From: Anaerolineales bacterium
GTDB lineage: Bacteria; Chloroflexota; Anaerolineae; JAAEKA01
Assembly (NCBI GenBank): GCA_020634615.1
Contig: JACKBI010000015.1
Coordinates: 1-64,000, forward strand
DNA: 64,000 nucleotides
Reading direction: 5' to 3'
Every line of letters begins with the position of its first letter. Within the stretch, counting starts at the first letter, position 1. Positions 53,785 to 63,286 of the stretch are shown here, one piece after another. A program made the translations under genes and the position numbers. The notes under the pieces were generated by a model. That model was not told the origin of the DNA. It did no database searches and was given only the letters and a program-made list of their open reading frames with translations.

Positions 53785-54018
53785 TCACAGGTTTCTGCGC
53801 ACAGAGTCAGCCACTTCGGAATATTCGGCGTGGCGGCCTGTGGCCTTTTTTGAATAGACGAGTTCGTCGTTGACGGTCACTTCAAACCGGCCGCCGTCGC
53901 TGGGCACCAGCACCAGCTCGGTGATATATGGCTCGAAGTCCTTGAGCAATTCCTCCGTCATCCTGACGGCGCGCGGTGTATAGTTTCAGACAGCACAGTA
54001 TTCGATACTGATTTTCAT
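53785..54018 (-). CDS. SelW-like (Rdx family) selenoprotein with in-frame UGA
   Basis: Read with UGA as selenocysteine at codon 11 (53986-53988), the frame gives 77 residues: MKISIEYCAVU-NYTPRAVRMTEELL... and then ELVLVPSDGGRFEVTVNDELVYSKKATGRHAEYSEVADSVRRNL. The C-x-x-U lies where bacterial SelT/W/H proteins have C-x-x-C, and the following Tyr-Thr-Pro-Arg and GGRFEV(T) segments match that family. A hairpin CCGTCA-GGA-TGACGG (53955-53969) has its loop 22 bases past the UGA with G first, as expected for a bacterial SECIS. Rdx proteins are thioredoxin-like redox proteins. First gene of the operon with the glycosyltransferase, which starts 2 bases after its stop. Missed by ordinary gene calling because of the UGA. 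Confidence 0.85.
53955..53969 (-). promoter_or_regulatory. Bacterial SECIS-like hairpin
   Basis: Six-base-pair stem CCGTCA/TGACGG with GGA loop, inside the coding region. The loop begins 22 bases after the UGA and its first base is G, in line with the published consensus (16-37 bases, G among the first two loop bases). Confidence 0.75.
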
Positions 54019-54296
54019 GGCTCTTCAATTGCTCCTGTCGATAACAGGCACCGATTATGCCATAGCTACAGGGATTGAACAAAACGACCCCAAGTGCCGG
54101 GAACTTAGGAAAAGGCCGCTGCACTTCACTCAAACAGCGCAATTTGTGGTACAATACGCTACAACCAGCAGCGAAACATCCTGTCTCCTGAACCGTATAG
54201 TTGTGTGCGAAGTCGGTTCATTGTCAACTCAGTCGCAGATTGCACGAGTTGGGTTGGGCTACCTGCATTAGCAGGAAGGCCGGAGAAAATAAGATC

Positions 54297-56225
54297 ATGC
54301 GCAAGGCAAGCGTATTCACATTCCTGATGCTTCTCGTCCTCATCGTGGCGTTTTCGTCCGTCACGGTTTTTGCTCAGGAGCGTTCGGTATACTGGGAAAA
54401 CTATGATGTTGATATCACGATCCAGCCGGACGGATCGTTCAGAGTGGCTGAGACGCAGCAACTGGAGTTTGTCGGCGGGCCGTTTCGTTTCGGTCTGCGC
54501 ACCATCCCCACGGACTCCTTGAGCGCCATCCGCGATGTGCGCGTCAGCGAAGTTGGCGGCCCGGTCTACCGCGAGTCGACCAGCGGCGATCCCAACACCT
54601 TCCAAACCTACAGCGACAGCGAAGGCTTCAACATTCGCTACAACTTCGAGCCTACCACCAACGCGGCCCGCGAAGTCGTCCTGGAATACACCGTGGACGG
54701 CGGGCTGTTGTACTACGACGGGGGCGACCAACTGGTCTGGAAGGCTGTTCCAGCCAACGCGAACTTCCCCATTCAGGCATCGACGGTCACGGTTCATCTG
54801 CCGCCGGGAGCTACTCTGGACAACTACGACGCGACCGGACCGGCCGGCCAGCCGGAAGTCATCGACGGCGGCGTTCGTTTCATTGCCAGCGAGCCGATTC
54901 GCGCCGGCGGGCAGGATTTCGCAGTGCGCGTCCAGTGGCCACATGGGATCGTGGCCGGTGCGCCGGCTGCCTGGCAGCAAACCATCGACCAGCAGGAGCG
55001 CGTCGGACCGTTGGCCAATCTGGGAGCGTTGGGCCTGACCGTCCTGGCGATCGTGGGTGGCCTGCTGGCGCTCTTCCTGCTTTGGTACAGCGCGGGCCGC
55101 GACGCGCCGGTCAAGCTGCCGGCCGACTGGATCCCGGAGCCGCCCAGCGATCTGCCGGCCGGCATGGCCGGCACACTGGTCGATGAACGGGCAGACACGA
55201 AGGATGTCATCGCCAGTCTGGTGGATCTGGCGCGCCGCGGTGTGCTCGCGATCCAGGATGAAGCAACGCCCGGACTCTTCGGAATCGGTGAGAACCATGA
55301 GTTCACCTATCACCTGGAGAACGCCGCGCTGCCCATGCGCCCGTACGAAAAGTACCTGGTGGACAACATCTTCGGCGACGAAACCGAAAAGAAGCAGTCC
55401 GAACTGCAAACCAAGTTCTACAGCCATCTGGAAAAGGCGAAGAAACAAATCTACGCGGCAACGGTCACCGATGGCTATTTCCCGACCAGCCCGGAACGAA
55501 CAAGAACGACATGGGCTGTCATCGGGGTACTGGTCCTGGTAGCGGCCGCGGTGCTGGGCTGTGTCGCACTGATTGCCCTGGGAGCGTTTACGCCCTTTGC
55601 AATCTGCGTCCCCATGGGACTGGCCGTGCCAGCCATCGGCCTGCTCATCCTGGCCCGCTACATGCCGCGCAAGACGCCCAAGGGCGCCGAGGAAGCTGCC
55701 AAGTGGCTGGCTTTCAAGCGCTACATGGAAAATCTGGAGCAGTACACCAAGGTGGAAGAAGCGCAGGAGATTTTCGATCGTTACCTGCCGTACGCCATCG
55801 CCTTCGGGCTCGAAAAGAGCTGGATAGAGAAGTTTGCCAAGGTAAACACCGCGCCGCCGCCCTGGTTCTACCCGGGACCGTATCTGGGACCGCGGCCGCG
55901 CCGTTACATCTGGTGGACTGGCGCGGGCTACGGACCGGTCGGAACCGGTGGCGGCATGTCGCCGTCGGAGGGTGGTTCGATGGCGCCGCCCAGCATGAGC
56001 GATATGTCGCGTGGCATGGGCGCTTCGCTGGCCAGCATGAGCGCGGGCCTGGGTGCCATGTTGACATCGTCCTCCAACGCGCTGTCAAGCCGACCTGCGC
56101 CGCAAGCCGGCAGCGGTAGCTGGGGCAGCCGCAGTTGGAGCGGCGGCAGCGGTTTTGGCGGCGGCGGCTGGAGTGGCGGCGGCGGTTTTGGCGGTGGCGG
56201 TGGCGGCGGCAGTTCCTTCGGATAA
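54297..56225 (+). CDS. DUF2207 membrane protein with Gly-rich tail
   Basis: The protein has 642 residues. A signal peptide (ASVFTFLMLLVLIVAFSSVTVFAQ) precedes an extracytoplasmic beta domain (YDVDITIQPDGSFRVAETQ... typical DUF2207). A membrane segment at about 240-262, a cytoplasmic domain, and two more segments near 400-450 follow. The tail after about 520 contains PPPWFYPGP and then Met/Ser- and Gly-rich sequence ending GGGGGGGSSFG. DUF2207 proteins are of unknown role, often near signalling genes. ATG at 54297 chosen: an in-frame TTG at 54201 would precede the signal peptide with 32 unlikely residues. First of four clustered genes. Confidence 0.88.
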   Translation: MRKASVFTFLMLLVLIVAFSSVTVFAQERSVYWENYDVDITIQPDGSFRVAETQQLEFVGGPFRFGLRTIPTDSLSAIRDVRVSEVGGPVYRESTSGDPNTFQTYSDSEGFNIRYNFEPTTNAAREVVLEYTVDGGLLYYDGGDQLVWKAVPANANFPIQASTVTVHLPPGATLDNYDATGPAGQPEVIDGGVRFIASEPIRAGGQDFAVRVQWPHGIVAGAPAAWQQTIDQQERVGPLANLGALGLTVLAIVGGLLALFLLWYSAGRDAPVKLPADWIPEPPSDLPAGMAGTLVDERADTKDVIASLVDLARRGVLAIQDEATPGLFGIGENHEFTYHLENAALPMRPYEKYLVDNIFGDETEKKQSELQTKFYSHLEKAKKQIYAATVTDGYFPTSPERTRTTWAVIGVLVLVAAAVLGCVALIALGAFTPFAICVPMGLAVPAIGLLILARYMPRKTPKGAEEAAKWLAFKRYMENLEQYTKVEEAQEIFDRYLPYAIAFGLEKSWIEKFAKVNTAPPPWFYPGPYLGPRPRRYIWWTGAGYGPVGTGGGMSPSEGGSMAPPSMSDMSRGMGASLASMSAGLGAMLTSSSNALSSRPAPQAGSGSWGSRSWSGGSGFGGGGWSGGGGFGGGGGGGSSFG

Positions 56226-56356
56226 GTAGGGGCGGGGTTTCCCCGCCGTTGGTGCAAAGTCGTCCTGCGGTAGGGGCGGGGTCTCCCCGCCGTTGATGCA
56301 AAGTCGTCCTACGGTAGGGGCAGGGTCGTCCTGCCCCAGGGCGGGGTCTCCCGCCC
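56226..56356. repeat. 44-bp tandem repeat, nearly three copies
   Basis: Units 56226-56269 and 56270-56313 are nearly identical (3 differences); a degenerate partial unit reaches about 56356. Each has the self-complementary GGGGCGGGG...CCCCGCC core, so it may form hairpins in RNA. Located right after the DUF2207 stop codon. Confidence 0.8.
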
Positions 56357-56419
56357 ATTTCCTGGCAAACACCCATTGAGAACCAACCAGCCAGGTCGGA
56401 TTGAATCAAGGAGGAGCGG

Positions 56420-56950
56420 ATGCGTGGAAGTGGCCGTATCATCGGCATTATTTTGATCGTCATCGGCATTGCTGCGTGTGGCGTTGCAGGCATCTGGGCC
56501 GCGGCCGAGATGGCCAGCGGGGACAACCTGACGGCCGGCGGTGCAGCGCTGGGCATGGCGATGGTATTCTTCCTGGTCGCCGTGCCGACCATCGGCGTCG
56601 GCACGTATCTGCTGATACGCGGCCAGCGCGAATCCAAGGAACTGGCCGAAGTCGACAAAGAGCGCCAGTTGCTGAACATCGTCCTAACCCGCGGCCAGGT
56701 CACCATCGCCGACCTGGTGCTGGAGCTGCGCTCCACCAGCGATCAGGTCAAGGCCTGGATCTACGACCTGGTGGGGAAAGGACTGTTTAGCGGCTACGTC
56801 AACTGGAACGACGGCATCTTGTACTCGCGCCAGGCGAGCCAGATGCGCGATGGCAAGAAGTGTCCCAACTGCGGCGGCGAGCAGGCGTTCGCCGGCAAGG
56901 GCGTGATCGTCTGCCCCTACTGCGGCAGCGAGCTGTTTTTGGCTACATAG
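56420..56950 (+). CDS. Membrane protein with winged-helix-like region and C-terminal zinc ribbon
   Basis: The protein has 176 residues. Two hydrophobic segments (about 7-30 and 46-68) are followed by a helical region (KELAEVDKERQLLNIVLTRGQVTIADLVLELRSTSDQVKAWIYDLVGKGLF) that looks like a PCI/winged-helix fold, and a zinc ribbon CPNCGGEQ...CPYCGSE. Such proteins are common companions of SPFH proteins; none has an assigned role. An AGGAG site precedes the ATG. Second gene of the 54.3-58.9 kb cluster. Confidence 0.8.
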   Translation: MRGSGRIIGIILIVIGIAACGVAGIWAAAEMASGDNLTAGGAALGMAMVFFLVAVPTIGVGTYLLIRGQRESKELAEVDKERQLLNIVLTRGQVTIADLVLELRSTSDQVKAWIYDLVGKGLFSGYVNWNDGILYSRQASQMRDGKKCPNCGGEQAFAGKGVIVCPYCGSELFLAT

Positions 56951-56968
56951 CGAGCCGCGCGGACCACA

Positions 56969-57053
56969 AGACTTCGGAAGTCGTCGATTGCTCGTCACAC
57001 TGGCCGCGACGGCTCGAACGATCCTTGTGATGGCCCGGCGACTTCCGAAGTCT
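56969..57053. repeat. Copy 2 of the ~85-bp dispersed inverted-repeat element
   Basis: AGACTTCGGAAGTCG (56969-56983) and CGACTTCCGAAGTCT (57039-57053) form perfect 15-bp inverted arms. Total length matches the copy at 4227-4312 to within a base or two. The element lies between two genes of the same direction. Confidence 0.75.
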
Positions 57054-57097
57054 GAATAGACGAAACGCAGACAATCAATGAAGAAGGAGTAACTTAC

Positions 57098-57664
57098 ATG
57101 ACCGACGATTTGATGAATCAAGCCACCGAAGGCATGAACGCCTTTGAGAAGGTTATGCACGGCGTACCGGGCTACCACGGGTACAAGGAAAAGGAACTGC
57201 GGCGCGAGACCGACAAGACGGTGCGCGACATGGTGGCTCGCCAGCTCATGGACCAGCGCAGCCGGCTGAGCGCGATCCAGGCCGATCTGGTCGCCGATGG
57301 CCAGCTTTCGCTGCTGGATAATCTGGAGCGGGCCGACCGCAAGCTGGTGCTGCTGGCCGACCGCGTTCGCACTGCCAGCTACGGCTACGCGCCGTTGTTC
57401 GACGACCTACGGGTCAAGGAAGCGGAACTGGACGCCTTGGGCCGCTATGACGAAGCGCTGTTTGGCGATGTCAGCCGTGTCAGCGCGATTATCGACAATC
57501 TGACCACCCTGGCGGGCCGGCCTGAAGCAGACTGGGCCGAGGGCATCCGCGCCCTCACCACCGCCCTGGACACCATGAACACCGACTTCGGCCACCGTGG
57601 CGAGGTCATCATCGGAGCGAGCTCGGCCAGCGCTGCCAGCAGCACCGAAATCGTAACCAGCTAG
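57098..57664 (+). CDS. Helical protein of unknown function (SPFH neighbour)
   Basis: The protein has 188 residues, mostly amphipathic helix: EKELRRETDKTVRDMVARQLMDQRSRL, LDNLERADRKLVLLADRVRTASYGYAPLFDDLRVKEAELDALGRYDEALF. There is no signal peptide or membrane segment, so it is probably cytoplasmic. I do not recognise a named family. It sits just before the SPFH gene with the same direction, implying a shared role. A GGAG ribosome site (GAAGGAG) precedes the ATG. Confidence 0.8.
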   Translation: MTDDLMNQATEGMNAFEKVMHGVPGYHGYKEKELRRETDKTVRDMVARQLMDQRSRLSAIQADLVADGQLSLLDNLERADRKLVLLADRVRTASYGYAPLFDDLRVKEAELDALGRYDEALFGDVSRVSAIIDNLTTLAGRPEADWAEGIRALTTALDTMNTDFGHRGEVIIGASSASAASSTEIVTS

Positions 57665-57679
57665 TAGCTGCGCTGGCAC

Positions 57680-57756
57680 GACTGACAGTCCTTGTCCCGC
57701 ACCAGAGATGCAATCAACGCATCAGTCACGTTGCCGCAAGATCAGGACTGTCAGTC
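57680..57756. repeat. 77-bp inverted-repeat element
   Basis: GACTGACAGTCC (57680-57691) and GGACTGTCAGTC (57745-57756) are perfect 12-bp inverted arms around a 53-base centre. It is similar in kind, though not in sequence, to the elements at 40306 and 56969. Confidence 0.6.
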
Positions 57757-57810
57757 CTCTACCGGTTGAGTAGTTACATCAGCACAATCATCGGAAGGAG
57801 ACACTGAACG

Positions 57811-58851
<1,041 letters not shown>

Positions 58852-58873
58852 CCGTCTCAAAGTGAACCATCAA

Positions 58874-58908
58874 AAACCCGGCCTCTTGCGAGAAGCCGGG
58901 TTTCTTTA
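58874..58908 (+). terminator. Intrinsic terminator after the SPFH gene
   Basis: AAACCCGGC (58874-58882) pairs with GCCGGGTTT (58895-58903) and is followed by CTTTATT; the loop can itself pair (CTC/GAG). Confidence 0.85.
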
Positions 58909-58989
58909 TTGAACAACACTGCGTGATGGCAACGTGCGATACGCGCCGCAACCGGCGGCAATCTGACGGGCCGCGAAAGGTCAAGGTTC

Positions 58990-59018
58990 TTGTTGAGACA
59001 GGTCTGTCGCGCTACAAT
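58990..59018 (+). promoter_or_regulatory. Promoter for the amidase gene
   Basis: TTGTTG (58990-58995), 17 bases, TACAAT (59013-59018), about 42 bases before the ATG. Confidence 0.6.
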
Positions 59019-59060
59019 GGCGCACAAGACTTTTCCATTCCGCCAGCGGAGATCACCCCT

Positions 59061-60365
59061 ATGAATCCATCCTCTCTCATCAATCCCGCCCACCTGGCAG
59101 CGACGGCAACCTCGTTGCGCAGTGGCCAGCTCAACCCGATCATTTACGTCGATGACATGTGCGACCGCATCCAGCGAGTCGACTCCTCGGTGCAGGCGTT
59201 GCTGCCGGAAGCTGACCGCCGCCTACGGCTGCACGCTGAAGCCTCGGCGTTGGTCCAGCGTTTCCCCGACCCGGCCAGCCGGCCGGCGCTCTATGGCGCG
59301 CTGGTCGCGTTCAAGGACATCTTTCATGTCGATGGCTTCGTAACCCGGGCCGGTTCAACTGTCCCGCCGGAGCTGTTCGCCGGGCCGGAAGCAGCAGTTG
59401 TCGCCTTGTTGCGGCAAGCCGGCGCGCTGATTCTTGGCAAAGCGGTGACCACCGAATTCGCCTATTTCGAGCCGGGACCGACGCGCAACCCGCACAACCT
59501 CGACCACACGCCGGGCGGCTCCAGCAGCGGTTCGGCGGCCGCCGTGGCCGCAGGACTCTGCCCGCTGGCCGTCGGCACGCAAACCATCGGATCGGTGATC
59601 CGGCCGGCAGCCTTCTGCGGGATCGTCGGCTTCAAGCCCAGCTTCGACCGCATCCCCACCGCCGGGCTGGTCTATTTCTCGCGCTCGCTAGACCACGTTG
59701 GCCTGTTCACTCAGGCCGTGGCAGATATGGCGCTGGCCGCGCAGGTGGTTTGCCGCGATTGGCAAGAGGTGGCCGCGCCTCAGCGCACGCCAGTGCTGGG
59801 CGTGCCGGAAGGACCGTACCTGTTGCAAGCGGAATCGGAAGGGCTGGCTGCCTTCCGGCGGCAGATTGAGCGGCTGGCAGCGGCCGGGGTGACGATCCGC
59901 AGCGTGCCGACTCTGGCAGACATCGAACGCATCAACCATCTGCACCGCCGGTTGATCTTCGCCGAATTCGCCGACGAACATGCCGGCATCTACGAACGGT
60001 ACGCCGCTCTCTACCGGCCGCGCACTGCGGAGATCATCGAAATTGGCCGAACGGTCACCGACGACGAACGAACCGAAGCGCTGGCGAGCATGACCGAGTT
60101 GCGCGCCGACCAGGCCGACCTGATGGACGCAGAGGGGATCGACCTGTGGGCCTGCCCGGCGGCGACTGGTCCGGCGCCCGCAGGGATCAACGCGACCGGC
60201 AATCCCATCATGAACCTGCCGTGGACCCACGCCGGCATGCCCGCGATGACGCTGCCGGCTGGCCGGGCAGCCAATGGCCTGCCGCTGGGGCTGCAACTGG
60301 TAGCCAGGTTTCAGGACGATGAACGACTGCTGGATTGGGGCGCCATGCTGGAGGAACTGCTGTGA
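59061..60365 (+). CDS. Amidase-signature hydrolase
   Basis: The protein has 434 residues. The Ser-cisSer-Lys catalytic arrangement is complete: Lys in AFKDIFHVDG, first Ser in GGSSSGSAAAVA, and the nucleophile Ser in TQTIGSVIRPAAFCGIVGFKPS. The family hydrolyses amide bonds (GatA, AtzE and acylamidase relatives). Missing GatB/GatC neighbours argue against GatA; the substrate is unknown. ATG 59061 fits the family start, whereas the ORF extension upstream is not conserved. The exonuclease gene overlaps its stop (GTGA). Confidence 0.92.
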   Translation: MNPSSLINPAHLAATATSLRSGQLNPIIYVDDMCDRIQRVDSSVQALLPEADRRLRLHAEASALVQRFPDPASRPALYGALVAFKDIFHVDGFVTRAGSTVPPELFAGPEAAVVALLRQAGALILGKAVTTEFAYFEPGPTRNPHNLDHTPGGSSSGSAAAVAAGLCPLAVGTQTIGSVIRPAAFCGIVGFKPSFDRIPTAGLVYFSRSLDHVGLFTQAVADMALAAQVVCRDWQEVAAPQRTPVLGVPEGPYLLQAESEGLAAFRRQIERLAAAGVTIRSVPTLADIERINHLHRRLIFAEFADEHAGIYERYAALYRPRTAEIIEIGRTVTDDERTEALASMTELRADQADLMDAEGIDLWACPAATGPAPAGINATGNPIMNLPWTHAGMPAMTLPAGRAANGLPLGLQLVARFQDDERLLDWGAMLEELL

Positions 60366-61234
60366 AAATCCATCTCATCGACGGCACCTACGAGCTTTTT
60401 CGCGGCTTCTACGGCCCGCCGCCCAAAAAGGCACCCGATGGCCGCGAGGTCGGCGCAACCGTTGGCCTGCTGCGCAGCCTGCTGGCGCTGCTGAACGACC
60501 CGGATGTTACCCACGTTGGGGTCGCCTTCGATCACGTCGTCGAGTCGTTCCGCAATGACCTGTTTGCCGGCTACAAAACCGGCGAGGGAATCGATCCCGA
60601 CCTGTTCGCCCAGTTCCCGCTGGCCGAAGCGGCAGTCGCCGCGCTGGGGCTGGTCGTCTGGCCCATGGTGGAGTTCGAAGCTGACGACGCCATCGCGACG
60701 GCCGCGATCCGCTTCCGCGACGATCCAGCGGTCCAGCAGATCATTGTCTGTTCGCCTGACAAAGACCTGGCGCAACTGGTGGCAGGTCAACGGGTCGTCT
60801 GCTGGGATCGCCGGCGCGAGATCATCTACGACGAGGCGGCGGTGATGGAGAAGTACGGTGTGCCGCCCGCGTCGATCCCCGATTGGCTGGCGCTGGTGGG
60901 CGATGCGGCCGATGGCATCCCCGGCATCCCGGCCTGGGGTGCAAAGTCGGCGGCAACGGTGTTGTCACAGTTCGGCCACATCGAAGAGATCCCCGCCGAC
61001 CTGGCGCAGTGGCCAATCTCCGCCGGCCGGGCGCGCCGGCTGGCCGAAAATCTGGCAGCACAGCGCGACGATGCGCTGCTCTACCGCCGGCTGACTATGC
61101 TGCGCAGCGACGTGCCGCTGACCGAGAGCCTCTCCGACCTCGAATGGCGCGGCGCGCGGTCGGAGTTTCGCCAATTCTGCCACGAACTGGGCGTCGATGA
61201 CCTGCCGGATCGCGTCCCAACACGCGCGGTCTAG
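60362..61234 (+). CDS. 5'-3' exonuclease (PolI N-terminal-type, stand-alone)
   Basis: The protein has 290 residues with the Exo/FEN fold: HLIDGTYELFRGFYG at the N-terminus, YKTGEGIDPDL, WPMVEFEADDAIATAA and CSPDKDLAQLV (metal-binding acids), and a helix-hairpin-helix region VGDAADGIPGIPAWGAKSAATVL. It corresponds to the 5'-nuclease domain of DNA polymerase I without the polymerase. Such proteins remove RNA primers and flaps. The GTG start overlaps the amidase stop. Confidence 0.9.
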   Translation: MKIHLIDGTYELFRGFYGPPPKKAPDGREVGATVGLLRSLLALLNDPDVTHVGVAFDHVVESFRNDLFAGYKTGEGIDPDLFAQFPLAEAAVAALGLVVWPMVEFEADDAIATAAIRFRDDPAVQQIIVCSPDKDLAQLVAGQRVVCWDRRREIIYDEAAVMEKYGVPPASIPDWLALVGDAADGIPGIPAWGAKSAATVLSQFGHIEEIPADLAQWPISAGRARRLAENLAAQRDDALLYRRLTMLRSDVPLTESLSDLEWRGARSEFRQFCHELGVDDLPDRVPTRAV

Positions 61235-61236
61235 TG

Positions 61237-61266
61237 TTGGATGCCCCCCGCTGTTCAGCGTACAAT
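61237..61266 (+). promoter_or_regulatory. Probable promoter for the DUF389 gene
   Basis: TTGGAT (61237-61242), 18 bases, TACAAT (61261-61266); the ATG lies about 107 bases downstream. Confidence 0.45.
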
Positions 61267-61372
61267 GGTTCTGGTGGCCGTTCGGCAGTGTCTGTCCGGG
61301 CGCCATCGCAGTAGCCCGGCTTGCATGTATTCAGTGTTTTGATTGCAGGTTTCCAGGGAATAAAGGAGGCAT

Positions 61373-62389
61373 ATGGCCAATCTTGGCGAGCATCTACACG
61401 GCGGTGCAGTCGATGGAGCAGAGATCGCGCGCGTTCGCGAGGTTCTGCTGTTCGAGGAGCCTGAAAGACAGCGCAAGCTCACGCGTTTCTTCGCTCTGCT
61501 CATCCTCGCCGCCGCAATCGCTACATTTGGACTGTTGGCAGATTCCGTTGCCACGGTCATCGGAGCGATGATCGTCGCTCCTCTCATGCTGCCCATTATG
61601 GGCGTCGCCTTCGGCGTGGGTCTCGGGGATCGCAAGATCATTCGAAACTCGCTAACCATGTCGATCCTGGGCATCCTCACTGCCATTGCAATGGGATTCT
61701 TGCTCACCTGGGCAATCCGTTCCCTGATCGATGTCGAGGCGAACACTCAAATTATGGTACGCACTGCACCGCGGTTGATCGATCTCTGCGCAGCGCTCGC
61801 CACGGGGCTCGCCGGCGCCTTTGCCATCGGGCGTAAGGACGTTTCGGATACGCTCCCCGGTGTTGCCATTGCGATTTCCCTGGTGCCTCCCCTGGCCAAC
61901 GTGGGCATCTTGCTGGCAACCGGGCGACCCGATCTGGCAGCAGGCAGCCTGTTGCTCTTTGTCACCAACTACCTGGCGATCCTTCTGACCGGCGCTTTCA
62001 TGTTCACGTTGATGGGATTTCCCGGCGCGTACCGTGCGCAACGTTCCCAGCGCTCCCGGCGGACCGCTGTTGCCATCGCTGCCGTCCTGCTCGTGCTGAT
62101 ACTCATCCCGCTCTCGGCCACCAGCTACACAACCATCCGCGGCAGTCTGACCGAGCAACGCGCCGCGTTGGCCACCAGGGCATGGTTGGCGGGCAGCGAC
62201 TACCGGTTGCTATCTGTCAATGCCGGGATGGACTCGGTTCTGGTCATCGTAGCCGGCGAGGGAAACCTTCCACCGGAAACGGATCTGCAAGACGCGCTGC
62301 GAGGCGGCCTCAATGAGTTGCCGGTCGTCCTGGAAGTTGTCCCCCAGACACGGATCCGGTTCGAGACGGCGCTGGCTGGCAGCCAGTAG
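61373..62389 (+). CDS. DUF389 family membrane protein
   Basis: The protein has 338 residues. A cytoplasmic N-terminal part precedes about seven membrane segments carrying the DUF389 signatures SVATVIGAMIVAPLMLPIMGVAFGVGLGD and ATGLAGAFAIGRKDVSDTLPGVAIAISLVPPLANVGILL. The family is widespread and of unknown function; it has been proposed to transport a small molecule. A soluble C-terminal domain (about residues 240-338) follows. AAGGAGG lies 4-5 bases before the ATG. Confidence 0.9.
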   Translation: MANLGEHLHGGAVDGAEIARVREVLLFEEPERQRKLTRFFALLILAAAIATFGLLADSVATVIGAMIVAPLMLPIMGVAFGVGLGDRKIIRNSLTMSILGILTAIAMGFLLTWAIRSLIDVEANTQIMVRTAPRLIDLCAALATGLAGAFAIGRKDVSDTLPGVAIAISLVPPLANVGILLATGRPDLAAGSLLLFVTNYLAILLTGAFMFTLMGFPGAYRAQRSQRSRRTAVAIAAVLLVLILIPLSATSYTTIRGSLTEQRAALATRAWLAGSDYRLLSVNAGMDSVLVIVAGEGNLPPETDLQDALRGGLNELPVVLEVVPQTRIRFETALAGSQ

Positions 62390-62397
62390 GAGCAGCG

Positions 62398-63009
62398 TTG
62401 AAATCATACACAAATTTCACTCAACAAACCACGATACCCGACGATTGGTCGGTCATCCGCTCCCCGCGGCTGGATCTCATTTCACTGACGCCAGCGTTTT
62501 TGCGGCTGACGCTGGATCGGGACCGCGCAGGTGCTGAGCAGTGGCTTGGCCTCTCGATCCCTGCCGAGTGGTTCGACAAGCAATGGCTGGTCGAACTGCG
62601 TTACCAGCAACTTCAGCAGGACCCGGCCTATCAACCTTGGTGCCTGCGAGCCATTGGGCTGCGTGAGACCGGCGACATGGCAGGCTACATTGGTTTTCAT
62701 GCGCGGCCGGGCGAGGCGTATCTGCGCGAGTTTGCGCCCAACGGAGTCGAGTTCGGATACACTGTTTTCGCTCCGTTTCGCCGCCAGGGTTACGCCCGGG
62801 AGGCCTGTGCTGCGCTGATGCAGTGGGCGTGCGAGGAGCAGCAGGTGTGTGAGTTCGTGGTCACCATCAGCCCCGATAACGTCGCCTCAACGCGCCTGGC
62901 GCAAGGTTTCGGGTTCCAGCAGATCGGGTCGCACATCGACGACCAGGATGGCCTGGAGTACATTTATCGACTGGATTATCCCCAGACGGGTGTCACATTG
63001 TCTGTCTGA
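62398..63009 (+). CDS. GNAT-family N-acetyltransferase
   Basis: The protein has 203 residues. The acetyl-CoA-binding loop is APFRRQGYAREACAALMQWA, with the preceding strand GVEFGYTVF and the later SPDNVASTRLAQGFGFQQIG, a RimJ/RimL-type GNAT. It probably acetylates an amino group on a small molecule or protein N-terminus. The start is TTG at 62398 with AGGAG 5 bases upstream, 8 bases after the DUF389 stop. Confidence 0.88.
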   Translation: MKSYTNFTQQTTIPDDWSVIRSPRLDLISLTPAFLRLTLDRDRAGAEQWLGLSIPAEWFDKQWLVELRYQQLQQDPAYQPWCLRAIGLRETGDMAGYIGFHARPGEAYLREFAPNGVEFGYTVFAPFRRQGYAREACAALMQWACEEQQVCEFVVTISPDNVASTRLAQGFGFQQIGSHIDDQDGLEYIYRLDYPQTGVTLSV

Positions 63010-63032
63010 GCGGAGAAAAACGTTTCGTCATC

Positions 63033-63197
63033 GTGCCAGCATTACCGAGCAGTCCGCATCCAACTGATCGTCAGTCTCAGGTCCTCGTCACCGGCGCGGC
63101 TGGCAAAACGGGACGGACCGTCATCGCGGCGCTGCGGGCGCGGGGCGCGAACGTCCGTGCGCTGGTTCGGCGGCCGGACCAGCCAGTTTCATGTTGA
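63033..63197 (+). pseudogene. 5' fragment of a NAD(P)-binding (NmrA-like) gene
   Basis: The first 55 codons read VPALPSSPHPTDRQSQVLVTGAAGKTGRTVIAALRARGANVRALVRRPDQPVSC; the VTGAAGKTGRTVIAAL loop and ALVR end are those of NmrA-type epimerases. It stops where the sequence joins a fragment of another gene, so it is truncated and probably non-functional. Confidence 0.75.
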
Positions 63198-63241
63198 TTG
63201 ACCCGGACGGGAATCCGATTCTGGTTGATCAACATGTCTGA
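63188..63241 (+). pseudogene. 3' fragment of a VOC/glyoxalase-type gene
   Basis: In the next frame the sequence reads FMLIDPDGNPILVDQHV and a stop, the C-terminal strand of glyoxalase/bleomycin-resistance proteins (usually ...DPDGNxxxL). Its front is missing and replaced by the NmrA fragment. Confidence 0.65.
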
Positions 63242-63286
63242 GATTGGCGGTCGCAGCCTGCAACTCATGTGAAAGGTGCGGAAACA

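Noticed and set aside
53882..54154. 90-codon minus-strand frame overlapping the selenoprotein
   Set aside because: Different frame from the conserved SelW-like sequence and without similarity; it arises because the UGA hides the true frame.
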